Shown here: in pieces, positions 1 through 7,847 of the stretch | How the letters are laid out: the number at the start of each line of letters is the position of its first letter | How positions within the stretch are numbered: the stretch's first letter is position 1 | Source: Flavobacterium sp. I-STPP5a | GTDB taxonomy: Bacteria; Bacteroidota; Bacteroidia; Flavobacteriales; Flavobacteriaceae | Length of the DNA: 61,652 nucleotides | Direction: 5' to 3' | NCBI RefSeq assembly: GCF_009764685.1 | Contig: NZ_VHLM01000063.1 | Coordinates: forward strand, 1-61,652 | The notes under the pieces: model-generated | The model's input: the letters and a program-made list of their open reading frames with translations, nothing else | What the model was told of the DNA's origin: nothing | Database searches by the model: none | Made by a program: the position numbers and the translations under genes

Positions 1-425
1 ATAGACTTCGAACGAATTATTCCTTTTTCAATAGCAATAGTTACTGTTTTATTTATCAATAGATTTAATAAGTCGGTGTCTTTCAAGCGTAGTTTTCTAA
101 ATTTTGTCAACGAACTAGAATTGATAACATCTTCTTCTGGATTCATATCCAAAAAATATTTAAAGGACATATCGTAACGCGAACGTTCCACTACATCAAC
201 ATCGGAAACAGTGTAAATTGTTTTAAGAAGCAAATACTTGAACATACGAACAGGGCTTTCTGCCATACGTCCATTATTGGTGCAGTACTTATTTAATAAT
301 TCATCATAAATGAAGGAAAAATCTATTAAATCATTGATTTTTCTCAGAATGTTATTCTTTGGAATAATTAAATCATATAAAGAAGAATGTTCACTGAACT
401 GTATTGATTGCTGTTGTACTAACAT
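1..425 (-). CDS. IS1182-type transposase, N-terminal part (cut by window edge)
   Basis: Read on the minus strand from ATG at 423-425, this gives 141 open residues beginning MLVQQQSIQFSEHSSLYDL and running off the window. The pattern fits the N-terminal (DUF772-like) domain of IS1182-type transposases: an early 'KINDLIDFSFIYDEL' segment, 'NGRMAESPVRMFKYLLLK' and 'SSLTKFRKLRL'. The DDE catalytic core would lie outside the window. An 18-bp terminal repeat follows its start at 520-537. The same five first residues and the same 5' leader recur in opposite orientation at the right end. The open frame shows no damage, so the element could be active. Family assignment is from memory of conserved blocks. 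Confidence 0.85.
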   Translation of the reverse strand, partial: MLVQQQSIQFSEHSSLYDLIIPKNNILRKINDLIDFSFIYDELLNKYCTNNGRMAESPVRMFKYLLLKTIYTVSDVDVVERSRYDMSFKYFLDMNPEEDVINSSSLTKFRKLRLKDTDLLNLLINKTVTIAIEKGIIRSKS

Positions 426-460
426 CTAAAAGCTCTTATAATTACAGCTAAATATACCAA

Positions 461-496
461 AAAAGGAGTAGAAATACTAAGCTTTCTACTTCTTTT
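461..496 (-). terminator. Stem-loop inside the IS leader, upstream of the transposase
   Basis: Arms at 461-474 and 483-496 pair over 14 bp with an 8-nt loop; position 491 makes one G:T wobble. In transposase orientation the stem is followed by a T-run. It could stop outside transcription from entering the transposase gene. Confidence 0.55.
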
Positions 497-519
497 ATTT
501 ATCAATTTATTCGAAAAAA

Positions 520-537
520 GACTTTTTCAGTGCCCTC
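520..537. repeat. Terminal inverted repeat of left IS copy
   Basis: GACTTTTTCAGTGCCCTC is the exact reverse complement of 61526-61543 and matches the first 18 bases of both ends of the 601-811 mini-element. Confidence 0.85.
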
Positions 538-564
538 GCAGTAATGTGAGGGTTTTTTGTTTTT
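533..564 (+). terminator. Terminator-like hairpin at the IS/flank junction
   Basis: Bases 533-540 pair with 545-552 (one mismatch), followed by a T-rich tract. The left arm is partly made of the last five bases of the IS, so the structure spans the junction. Confidence 0.5.
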
Positions 565-600
565 GGGCATGACCGTCCGTAAAAACTGCGGGTCGGGCTA
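538..600. repeat. Probable fragment of a Flavobacterium intergenic repeat
   Basis: This 63-bp stretch between the IS and the mini-element contains 'ACTGCGGGTCGGGCTA'. I remember this as part of a GC-richer dispersed intergenic repeat in Flavobacterium genomes; it stands out from its AT-rich surroundings. It may be the remnant of a repeat broken by the insertions. No coding potential is seen. Confidence 0.35.
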
Positions 601-811
601 GAGGGCACTGAAAAAGTCCCTGTTTTCAAAAATCATTAAAAAAAGTGATTAAATAAGGCTTTGATTTTATTTAATCGTCTTTTTTTAGTCAAATTTAATC
701 TTCTTAGATTACAAGGGGTTTGTAATAACTAAAAGGAGCGAAACCATTGTGTTTTCGCTCCTTTTTAGTTATTTTCATTTTCCTTATTCGAGGGACTTTT
801 TCAGTGCCCTC
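601..811. mobile_element. 211-bp mini-element with IS-type inverted ends (MITE-like)
   Basis: A perfect 20-bp inverted repeat bounds the element: GAGGGCACTGAAAAAGTCCC at 601-620 and its complement at 792-811. Its first 18 bases equal the IS ends at 520-537 and 61526-61543. Inside there is no open frame of note, only AT-rich DNA and a strong hairpin at 724-773. I infer a non-autonomous derivative that the IS transposase can move. No target duplication is obvious at its borders. Confidence 0.75.
724..773. repeat. Stem-loop inside the mini-element
   Basis: Bases around 724-743 pair with 753-773, with one bulged T; the core is GGAGCGAAA...TTTCGCTCC. Its place near one end resembles the GGAGTAGAAA hairpin of the full IS but the sequence differs. 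Confidence 0.55.
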
Positions 812-1066
812 AATTATTTTGAGGCGTATTTTTTTTATTCAAAACCCAAAACAATCTAGCAGTACAAACCGTACTTCCTAACCGTTTATAAACATTAAAC
901 AGATCTCTTTCCTTCCAAAGCAAATTAAACTATTGAGTGCAACTAAATACTATTTTAATCCTGTTTTAAGCCATTAGAAAACTAAACGACTCCTTTACCA
1001 CACATCAAAAAAAATAGGCTTTATAATATTTCTAAAACCCACAAAATGTAGCTGAATTATAGATAC
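812..1066. other. Non-coding gap between mini-element and tRNA
   Basis: AT-rich sequence with no convincing reading frame. The first bases (TTGAGGCG then a T-run, about 824-838) form the 3' arm of a terminator-like hairpin whose 5' arm is the mini-element end. Confidence 0.4.
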
Positions 1067-1093
1067 AAAAAAAGCCTCGAATTTCTTCGAGGC
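1067..1093 (-). terminator. Terminator after tRNA-His
   Basis: GCCTCGAA at 1074-1081 pairs with TTCGAGGC at 1086-1093, and on the minus strand a 7-T run follows (1073-1067). It lies just downstream of the tRNA. Confidence 0.8.
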
Positions 1094-1106
1094 TTTTGCT
1101 TTTTTG

Positions 1107-1181
1107 GGTGGATGACCGGGTTCGAACCGGCGACCCTCGGTACCACAAACCGATGCTCTAACCAGCTGAGCTACAACCACC
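1107..1181 (-). tRNA. tRNA-His (anticodon GTG)
   Basis: The minus strand folds as a tRNA: D-arm (AGCTCAGCTGGTTAGAGC), anticodon loop with GTG in TTTGTGGTA, and T-arm with GGTTCGAACC. The 5' end has an extra G that can pair with a C discriminator, the hallmark of tRNA-His (G-1:C73). The acceptor stem shows one U-U mismatch. The terminal CCA is not encoded. The antisense coding frame across it is not a gene. Confidence 0.92.
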
Positions 1182-1266
1182 ATTTGCTTAGCGGTGGCAA
1201 AGATACAACTAAAGTTTACTTTTGCAAACGTTTTTTAAAAATTTTTTAAAAAAATTTACATCATTT

Positions 1267-1983
1267 TTAGATCAAATCACCTAAACTATTGACAGCCACA
1301 CATCTTTCTACCGTAAAACCTTCAGCATGATCTACGCCCGTGAGCCTTCCCAAATCCCTAGAACGGTAATTTAAACTTTCTAGAAAGTTTTTACTTGAAA
1401 TTGGCGACTCTGGTTCTGTTGAATTAGGATCATAAAATTGAGAACCATAGGCTAATATAGATGCAACTTTTAAATCTGTAAAACCTGTAATATCCACCAC
1501 AAAATCTGGAACGCTATTTTTCCATTGAATGTAATGATATACCAGTTTTGGGCGCCAAGCCGTTTGTACTTCCCCAACTAGAGCAGTTTCAATTTTAACT
1601 AACCCAGATAAAAAACAAGCATCAGATACCAATTTGCTTCCTTTAGCATGATCAATATGACGGTCGTCTTCGGCATTACACAACACTATTTCAGGTTTGT
1701 ATTTCCGAATCATCTTAATTACCTCTAATTGGTGTGTTTCGTCATTTACAAAAAAACCATCACGCATCCCCAAGTTTTCTCGTACAGTTACGCCGAGTAT
1801 TTTTGCAGCAGCAGCCGCTTCTTGATCTCTAATGGTTGCAGAGCCACGCGTGCCCAATTCTCCGCGAGTTAAGTCAATAATACCTACTTTTTTACCCTGT
1901 GAGATCTCTTTTAAAATAGTTCCTGCACATCCTAACTCTACATCATCTGGATGAGCGCCAAAGGCTAATATGTCTAGCTTCAT
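1267..1983 (-). CDS. bshB1: Bacillithiol biosynthesis deacetylase BshB1
   Basis: A 238-residue LmbE/PIG-L deacetylase. The zinc motif HPDD appears in 'GAHPDDVELG' near residue 10, and 'DRHIDH' near residue 110 gives the third metal ligand. BshB1 removes the acetyl group from GlcNAc-malate to give GlcN-malate, the second step of bacillithiol synthesis in the cytoplasm. Length and the 'RGELGTRGS' segment match BshB1 rather than general LmbE proteins. It is the last gene of a leftward operon, 34 bp after the isochorismate synthase gene. The start is ATG at 1983. The other bacillithiol genes are not in the window. Confidence 0.9.
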   Translation of the reverse strand: MKLDILAFGAHPDDVELGCAGTILKEISQGKKVGIIDLTRGELGTRGSATIRDQEAAAAAKILGVTVRENLGMRDGFFVNDETHQLEVIKMIRKYKPEIVLCNAEDDRHIDHAKGSKLVSDACFLSGLVKIETALVGEVQTAWRPKLVYHYIQWKNSVPDFVVDITGFTDLKVASILAYGSQFYDPNSTEPESPISSKNFLESLNYRSRDLGRLTGVDHAEGFTVERCVAVNSLGDLI

Positions 1984-2017
1984 ACTTTTTTATTATTATT
2001 AATTGATATGATAATGA

Positions 2018-3109
2018 TTACAACACTTTTTTCATGGTCATGGATTTATTAACACTTTCCTCCCACTCTTTTTCGGGAATACTGTCTTTTGTTACACCGC
2101 AACCCATGTACAAATGTACTTGTTTTATACTTTGCTTGTCTATCAGTTCCTGTTCATTAGCTTTAATTTGCATGCATCTCAGATTTACATATAAATCAGC
2201 GTTTTGTTGACCGCTATCCACATCACAATTCAACTCACCTAAAAAACCCGTATAAAATTCCCTATCGTAATTTTCGTTTTCAATAATAAATTTTTTAGCA
2301 CTTTCCTTTGGTAAGCCACATACAGCTGGTGTAGGATGTAAGACTTGAATTGTCTTTTTAAATGATGTTTCAGGTGTAATTCTTCCGGAGATATCTGTCC
2401 TAATATGCCATAAAGAACCCGCTTGATAACTGTAAGGTTTAGACACTGTAACTGCTTCCAACTCGTTCTGCAATTTTGAAACAATAAAATCAGTCACAAA
2501 TTGCTGCTCCTCAATTTCTTTGTTTTGCCAATAAACAGCTGGAGTACCAGCATTTTTTTGAGTTCCTGCCAGTGAAATGGTTTTTAAAACACCCTCTTTT
2601 ATATTTAGCAGTAATTCTGGAGTTGCGCCCAGCCAAGCGCCTATTTTTGGGTGATAAAAACAATAGACAAAAGCGGTAGGATAGCTATACACCAAGGATT
2701 CATAAATCTCAAATACACTTTTATTTTCTAGAGCTACAATTTCATTTCTAGACAATACTACTTTTTCAAACTCCTTATTATTAATAGCTTGAACCCCTTT
2801 ACTAACCACGCTTACAAATACTTCCTTATCTTTACTTTCAAAAAAAGGAACGCTTTTTTCTTCCTTTTGAATAAATGATTCTTGGTACTTCCATTGGAAT
2901 TTTTCGGCTTTTTCTTCAGGGATATAGTACGTATTTGCTCCATCAAATGAAGAAATAACGAATCCTTTTTCTTTAAAATCATTAATAGAAAATAAAGTAT
3001 CCTCTTGTTGTAAATAACCCGTAATTTCTTTTTGATTGGGTTTCCTGTACAAAACAAAGGGTAGCTTGTCAAGCAAATGATTTTGTACTTTCTGGAACAT
3101 TTCATCCAT
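2018..3109 (-). CDS. menF: Isochorismate synthase (chorismate-binding enzyme)
   Basis: A 363-residue protein of the chorismate-binding family. 'GAWLGATPELLL' in the middle and the C-terminal 'ICGLPK-like' (VCGLPKESA), 'FYTGFLGELN' and 'MGCGVT' blocks are typical of MenF/EntC/DhbC, which convert chorismate to isochorismate. In flavobacteria the use is expected to be menaquinone synthesis. Its ATG overlaps the stop of the upstream thioesterase gene (TAATG at 3107-3111), which suggests translational coupling. The N-terminal region is short and divergent. Salicylate or siderophore use is possible but no such genes are nearby. Confidence 0.85.
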   Translation of the reverse strand: MDEMFQKVQNHLLDKLPFVLYRKPNQKEITGYLQQEDTLFSINDFKEKGFVISSFDGANTYYIPEEKAEKFQWKYQESFIQKEEKSVPFFESKDKEVFVSVVSKGVQAINNKEFEKVVLSRNEIVALENKSVFEIYESLVYSYPTAFVYCFYHPKIGAWLGATPELLLNIKEGVLKTISLAGTQKNAGTPAVYWQNKEIEEQQFVTDFIVSKLQNELEAVTVSKPYSYQAGSLWHIRTDISGRITPETSFKKTIQVLHPTPAVCGLPKESAKKFIIENENYDREFYTGFLGELNCDVDSGQQNADLYVNLRCMQIKANEQELIDKQSIKQVHLYMGCGVTKDSIPEKEWEESVNKSMTMKKVL

Positions 3110-3546
3110 TACTTATCGGTAGTTTTACGTTTAGGAAGCACCATATTTGTCAATTTACAAAGTGAAATTAAAGCGTTATTTTCATCTGTAATTTTGATTT
3201 CCCACAAGTGAATGCTCTTACCTCGGTGAATGATTCGAGCTGTTGCCGTAACAATTCCCTCTCTTTTAGCTTTAAGATGATTGGCAGATATTTCAATTCC
3301 GCGTACTTCGCTAACATCCGAGTTGACATAAATCATAGATGCAGCGCTTCCTACACTTTCTGCTAATGCTACAGATGCACCTCCATGCAACAATCCCATA
3401 GGTTGATGAACTGTAGCATTAACTGGCATAGTAGCTACTAAGAAATCTTCACCAGCATCTACATACTCAATCTGCAACGTTTGCATTAAAGTGTTTTTAG
3501 AAACATGATTGCAGTAGTTTAAAATTTTCTCTTTATCGAAAGTCAT
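3109..3546 (-). CDS. Hotdog-fold acyl-CoA thioesterase (MenI/PaaI type)
   Basis: A 145-residue single hotdog domain. 'HQPMGLLHGGASVALAES' around residues 47-65 contains the HGG(A/M)S..LAE active-site pattern of the PaaI/EntH/MenI group, with the catalytic Glu in LAES. Coupling to the isochorismate synthase makes 1,4-dihydroxy-2-naphthoyl-CoA hydrolysis, a menaquinone step, the most likely job; this is inference from context. It is the first gene of the leftward operon thioesterase, menF, bshB1. Confidence 0.8.
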   Translation of the reverse strand: MTFDKEKILNYCNHVSKNTLMQTLQIEYVDAGEDFLVATMPVNATVHQPMGLLHGGASVALAESVGSAASMIYVNSDVSEVRGIEISANHLKAKREGIVTATARIIHRGKSIHLWEIKITDENNALISLCKLTNMVLPKRKTTDK

Positions 3547-3658
3547 AATTGTTGGTTTAAGAATGTAAAAATAAATAAAGTAACAATAGCAATGCGCAAA
3601 TACAATTGTTAATATGTTTTACAAAATAGATTTTTGTTATTTTTACAAAAAAATTACC

Positions 3659-5185
3659 ATGCGTTTCAAATTACTTATCCTATTTGGTGTACTAACAATT
3701 GCTTTCAGTTCTTGCCGATCTGATTTTGAAACAGTAGCAAGTACTGGTGATTTAAAATTTTCAAAAGATACCGTTTATCTGGATACTGTTTTTTCAAATA
3801 TCAGCTCAAGCACCTACATGCTAAAGGTATATAACCGCAGTAAAAATGATATTTCAATCCCTACCATAAAACTTGGTAAAGGTTTGAATTCAAAATACCG
3901 AATGACAGTTGACGGTTTACAAGGAAACAATGGGAAAATTTTTAGTAATGTTCCCATACTTGCGCGCGACAGCTTATTTATTTTTATAGAAACTACCGCA
4001 GCGAGTACTGATGTCAGTTCGGATACGTTTTTATATACTGATCAAATTGAATTTGACAGTGGAAGCAATCAACAAAACGTAGAACTAGTTACGCTTGTTC
4101 AAGATGCTATTTTTTTATATCCCGAACGCTTTGCCGATGGAACAACCGAAACACTTCCTGTGGGTAATGAAAAAATAAATGGTTTTTACCTCAACGAAAA
4201 TGATCCTGTACATGGCAACGAATTGGTTTTTACCAAAACAAAATCCTATGTAATTTATGGTTACGCCGCAGTGCCTCCAGAAAAGACAGCCATTTTTGAA
4301 GCAGGCGCTCGTGTTTATTTTCATGCCAATTCGGGAATTGTAGTGGCCAATAAAGGATCTATTCAAGTCAAAGGAAAACAATCCTTAACACCTAAAATGG
4401 AAAACGAAGTTGTTTTTGAAGGCGACCGATTAGAACCCGCATTTGCTGACGTGCCCGGACAATGGGGAACTGTATGGCTTAGCAGCGGCAGTACTAACAA
4501 CAGCTTTGAAAACTTAACCATAAAAAATGCCAGCATAGGCTTGTTGATTCAAAATAATGACGGATCCACAGTTCATATTAAGAATACCCAAATTTACAAC
4601 AGCAGCAACTACGGAATATTGGCGCAGACCGCAAAAATTGAAGGTCAAAACATTGTAATAAATGCAGCAGGACAAGCAACCCTTGCTTGTACTTATGGAG
4701 GTAGTTACCTTTTTACACATTGCACTTTTAACAACAACTGGAATAGCTCACAACAACAAGCTTTGATTGTAAGCAATTTTATTACGGGTGCTGTTCCAGA
4801 GGCTAAAGACCTTACGAAAGCTCAATTTAATAATTGTATTATTTACGGATCGTATGCAACCGAAATGACATTGAGTAAAAAAACAACAGCTGCATTTGAA
4901 TACCAATTTAACAATTGCTTGATTAAGTTTGATAACCGCTCAAGTACTGCAATTACAAATCCTTTATATCTATTTGATACAGATCCTGCTCACTATAATG
5001 CTATTTTACTCAATAAAGACCCTAAATTTTTAAGCATATCAAAAAACAAATTAAATATTGATAATACTTCGGCGGCTTTCGCCAAAGGAAATACGTCTTA
5101 TCTTATAAATCAAGATATTATTGGAAATACAAGAACACTTCCGCCGGATTTAGGAGCATTTCAAAACAAAGTTTTACCGAAATAA
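3659..5185 (+). CDS. Outer-membrane lipoprotein, probable beta-helix fold
   Basis: I chose the ATG at 3659 over 3614 because it begins a clean lipoprotein signal, MRFKLLILFGVLTIAFSSC, with the lipid-bearing Cys near residue 19. The 508-residue product has an N-terminal beta-rich part, then from about residue 250 short repeats such as 'FENLTIKNASIGLLIQNNDG' and 'GILAQTAKIEGQNIVI' typical of right-handed parallel beta-helices. The C-terminus 'LPPDLGAFQNK' also fits pectate-lyase-like proteins. I see no catalytic motif, so no substrate is proposed. It stands alone, convergent with nothing and upstream of the nuclease genes. Confidence 0.75.
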   Translation: MRFKLLILFGVLTIAFSSCRSDFETVASTGDLKFSKDTVYLDTVFSNISSSTYMLKVYNRSKNDISIPTIKLGKGLNSKYRMTVDGLQGNNGKIFSNVPILARDSLFIFIETTAASTDVSSDTFLYTDQIEFDSGSNQQNVELVTLVQDAIFLYPERFADGTTETLPVGNEKINGFYLNENDPVHGNELVFTKTKSYVIYGYAAVPPEKTAIFEAGARVYFHANSGIVVANKGSIQVKGKQSLTPKMENEVVFEGDRLEPAFADVPGQWGTVWLSSGSTNNSFENLTIKNASIGLLIQNNDGSTVHIKNTQIYNSSNYGILAQTAKIEGQNIVINAAGQATLACTYGGSYLFTHCTFNNNWNSSQQQALIVSNFITGAVPEAKDLTKAQFNNCIIYGSYATEMTLSKKTTAAFEYQFNNCLIKFDNRSSTAITNPLYLFDTDPAHYNAILLNKDPKFLSISKNKLNIDNTSAAFAKGNTSYLINQDIIGNTRTLPPDLGAFQNKVLPK

Positions 5186-5281
5186 AACACTGTAAATCAT
5201 TTATTTACATTTTTTCTACCGTAAAAAAATAAAGTTTATTTGAATTGAAGATTTAGAAACCTACATTTAAGAAATAAGTAG

Positions 5282-5289
5282 TAGTTTTG
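5282..5289 (+). promoter_or_regulatory. -7 promoter motif before nuclease gene A
   Basis: TAGTTTTG fits TAnnTTTG and lies 58 bp upstream of the ATG. No TTG is seen at the usual distance upstream. Confidence 0.5.
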
Positions 5290-5347
5290 CGCGATTTTTA
5301 AAACCAAAAACAAATCAATTTTAATTCAACTAACTTTAAATCAGATT

Positions 5348-7462
5348 ATGAAACAAATTTACTCTTTGTTCTTTTTATTATTTTTTACTGTTGTTTTTGC
5401 CCAAGCTCCAGTTGGGTATTACGCTACTGCAACAGGTTCAGGTTACACCCTCAAAACACAATTGTACAATATTATAAAAGGCCATACTACGTTATCATAT
5501 GGAGAATTATATGTAACTTATTCGACATCTGATATAGATAATTTTTTTGAAAAAGACGGAACAGTATTAGACATGTACTCAGAAAACCCTGCAGGAACTG
5601 ATCCGTATACTTATAGCATCGCATCAACACAAAGATGTGGAAATTACACCAAAGAAGGAGATTGCTACAACAGAGAACATATAATACCACAATCTATATT
5701 CAACGACCAGTCTCCTATGGTATCTGATGCACACTTTATTACTCCGACAGATGGAAAAGTAAACGCTATACGTTCCAATTACCCGCATGCAAATGTTACA
5801 GTTGCATCACAAACAACTTTGAATGGAAGTAAACTAGGCACAGGTTCCATTTCAGGATACAGCGGACCAGTATTTGAACCTATTGATGAATTCAAAGGAG
5901 ATATTGCGCGTATGTATTTCTATTTTGCTACACGCTATCAAAACACCGTTGCAAGTTATAATTTTCCAATGTTTAATAACTCAACTGGGAAAGTTTTTAC
6001 AGCCGCTTTTTTAGCTCAATTGATTGCTTGGCACAATCAAGATCCTGTAAGTGAAAGAGAAATTGTGAGAAACAATGCAATTTATGCACGTCAAAACAAC
6101 CGAAATCCATATATTGACAACCCAGATTATGTTGCAGCTGTATGGACAACAGAACCTGCAGATACAGAAGCCCCTTCAGCAGTTACTAATTTAACGGTTA
6201 GCAATAAGACCTCTAATACAATTACATTGACATGGAACGCCGCATCTGATAATGTCGCCGTTACTGGTTATGATGTTTATTTGAACGGTTCATTAAAAAC
6301 TACTTCCACTGGATTAACTGCAACTATAACTGGGTTACTACCTTCAACTGATTATACGTTTTATATTATAGCAAGAGACGACGAGAAAAACTCTTCTGTG
6401 GCAAGTGAATCAGTAGTAGGAACTACGGAACCCGGAGATACGCAAGCCCCTTCAGTAGTTAGCAATTTAACCATTAGTAGTACAACTTCTAATACTGTTA
6501 CTTTGACATGGAACGCTGCCACTGATAATGTTGCTGTAACTGGTTATGATATTTATTTAAATGGCTCGTTAAAAACCACTTCCACTAGCTTAACTAAAAC
6601 TGTAACCGGATTACTGCCATCGACCGGTTATACGTTTTACATTATAGCAAGAGACGAGGCTGGAAACTTATCTGTGGCTAGTGAATCAGTACCAGTAACA
6701 ACTACTGCTGCACCTGCAGGCGGATCAGGCGCTACAGAACTTTTCTTTTCTGAATATGTAGAAGGAAGTAGTTTTAACAAAGCATTAGAAATAGCTAACT
6801 TCACAGGCGCTGCTGTTGATTTGACTGGTTATTCCATTAAAAAACAATCTAATGGTGCTGGAGAATGGACAACAGGATTAAATTTAACAGGAACACTAAA
6901 CTCGGGTGCTGTATTTGTTTTGGTTGATCCACAAATGGCAACAACATGTTATACGGTAGCAAATGCTAATTTATCGTCAGCGCAAGAGTCATTTAATGGA
7001 GATGATCCTATGGGACTATTCAAAAACGGAGTATTAATTGATATTATTGGAACTTTCAACGGTGGTACAGCAAAATTTGGCGCAGATGTTACCATACGTA
7101 GAAAACCAAGCATTACTGCTCCTAATACTACTTTTAACAAAACTACAGAGTGGGACTCTTTCGCAAGCAATACTTGTGACGGAATAGGTACTCACACAGT
7201 AACAACTTTATCTAGCGAAGATTTTGAAAGCAGCGGAATTTTGCTTTATCCAAACCCATCAAACGGAGTGGTAAAAGTCAATTTCCCAAGTGAAAACGAA
7301 AAATATGCTGTTCAAGTGTATTCAATTATAGGGCAAAAAGTATTTGAAGAAAACTTTAACAATAGTAACACAGCAATTTTAGATGGTCTTGAAAGAGGAA
7401 TTTACATTGTTAAAATTACAACTTCAAGCAAAACATTTACAAAAAAATTGATTGTAAATTAA
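5348..7462 (+). CDS. Secreted endonuclease I with FN3 repeats, lamin-tail domain and T9SS tail
   Basis: A 704-residue secreted protein. A Sec signal peptide ends near 'VVFAQAPVGYY' (residue 19). The endonuclease I (EndA-like) domain spans about 20-265 and has the catalytic block 'GDCYNREHIIPQS' with its His. Two fibronectin type III domains follow (about 275-365 and 370-455) and are near copies of each other. A lamin-tail-like domain (about 460-600, 'ELFFSEYVEGSSFNKALEIAN') and a type A T9SS sorting domain ('LLYPNPSNG...' to '...KLIVN') complete it. It probably degrades extracellular DNA for nutrients or matrix turnover. A close paralog lies directly downstream. Confidence 0.9.
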   Translation: MKQIYSLFFLLFFTVVFAQAPVGYYATATGSGYTLKTQLYNIIKGHTTLSYGELYVTYSTSDIDNFFEKDGTVLDMYSENPAGTDPYTYSIASTQRCGNYTKEGDCYNREHIIPQSIFNDQSPMVSDAHFITPTDGKVNAIRSNYPHANVTVASQTTLNGSKLGTGSISGYSGPVFEPIDEFKGDIARMYFYFATRYQNTVASYNFPMFNNSTGKVFTAAFLAQLIAWHNQDPVSEREIVRNNAIYARQNNRNPYIDNPDYVAAVWTTEPADTEAPSAVTNLTVSNKTSNTITLTWNAASDNVAVTGYDVYLNGSLKTTSTGLTATITGLLPSTDYTFYIIARDDEKNSSVASESVVGTTEPGDTQAPSVVSNLTISSTTSNTVTLTWNAATDNVAVTGYDIYLNGSLKTTSTSLTKTVTGLLPSTGYTFYIIARDEAGNLSVASESVPVTTTAAPAGGSGATELFFSEYVEGSSFNKALEIANFTGAAVDLTGYSIKKQSNGAGEWTTGLNLTGTLNSGAVFVLVDPQMATTCYTVANANLSSAQESFNGDDPMGLFKNGVLIDIIGTFNGGTAKFGADVTIRRKPSITAPNTTFNKTTEWDSFASNTCDGIGTHTVTTLSSEDFESSGILLYPNPSNGVVKVNFPSENEKYAVQVYSIIGQKVFEENFNNSNTAILDGLERGIYIVKITTSSKTFTKKLIVN

Positions 7463-7482
7463 GAGCATTCTAGAAGATACCA

Positions 7483-7507
7483 AGCGGCACTGAGTGCCGC
7501 TTTTTTT
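7483..7507 (+). terminator. Terminator after nuclease gene A
   Basis: AGCGGCAC (7483-7490) pairs with GTGCCGCT (7494-7501), followed by a T-run. Confidence 0.85.
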
Positions 7508-7847
7508 ATATCCATATTTTTCAATTTAATTAGAATTAAAATACTATTATAACATCTTATAAAGTTTAAAAATAGAGGATGTAAGAAATATTCTTTTAGA
7601 ATGAATTCTAAAAAAAATCTATAAAATACACTAGCGGATTAAAAATACAAAATTCGTAAATTAAAATAAGAATAATTTTACTTTTGATAATTATTTACAA
7701 TATTATATAACAAAATCGTACTTATCTTTACAATTTCATAACATTAAAGCTGTTTAAAATTATAAATTTGCGTCATCTTAAAACCCTCATAAACAACTTG
7801 TAAGGTATTTAAAACAAACACAAAGCAAACTACTTTAAAACACAATT
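7508..7847. other. AT-rich gap between the two nuclease genes
   Basis: About 340 bp with no coding frame or repeat that I can support. It ends in the promoter motif at 7763-7770 and a leader of roughly 70 bases. Confidence 0.5.
7763..7770 (+). promoter_or_regulatory. -7 promoter motif before nuclease gene B
   Basis: TAAATTTG matches TAnnTTTG, 77 bp before the ATG. With the terminator upstream it implies that the second nuclease has its own transcript. Confidence 0.55.

Larger units (their letters stand above)
1..537 (-). mobile_element. Insertion sequence, left copy (partial, IS1182 type)
   Basis: The element's outer end is the inverted repeat GACTTTTTCAGTGCCCTC at 520-537. The transposase start lies 95 bp inside that end. 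Between them is a stem-loop (461-496). Only the 5' half of the element is in the window. Compared with the right-hand copy over the 127 shared bases, I see one substitution (position 491 here against 61572 there), so the two are distinct, recently related copies. No target duplication can be judged because the far end is missing. Confidence 0.85.

Noticed and set aside
995..1183. 62-residue minus-strand frame near the left end
   Set aside because: It lies over tRNA-His and its terminator; the protein is an artefact.
2005..2020. Third Fur-like sequence (ATGATAATGATTA) between menF and bshB1
   Set aside because: It lies inside an operon and overlaps a stop codon; the match is likely chance in AT-rich DNA.
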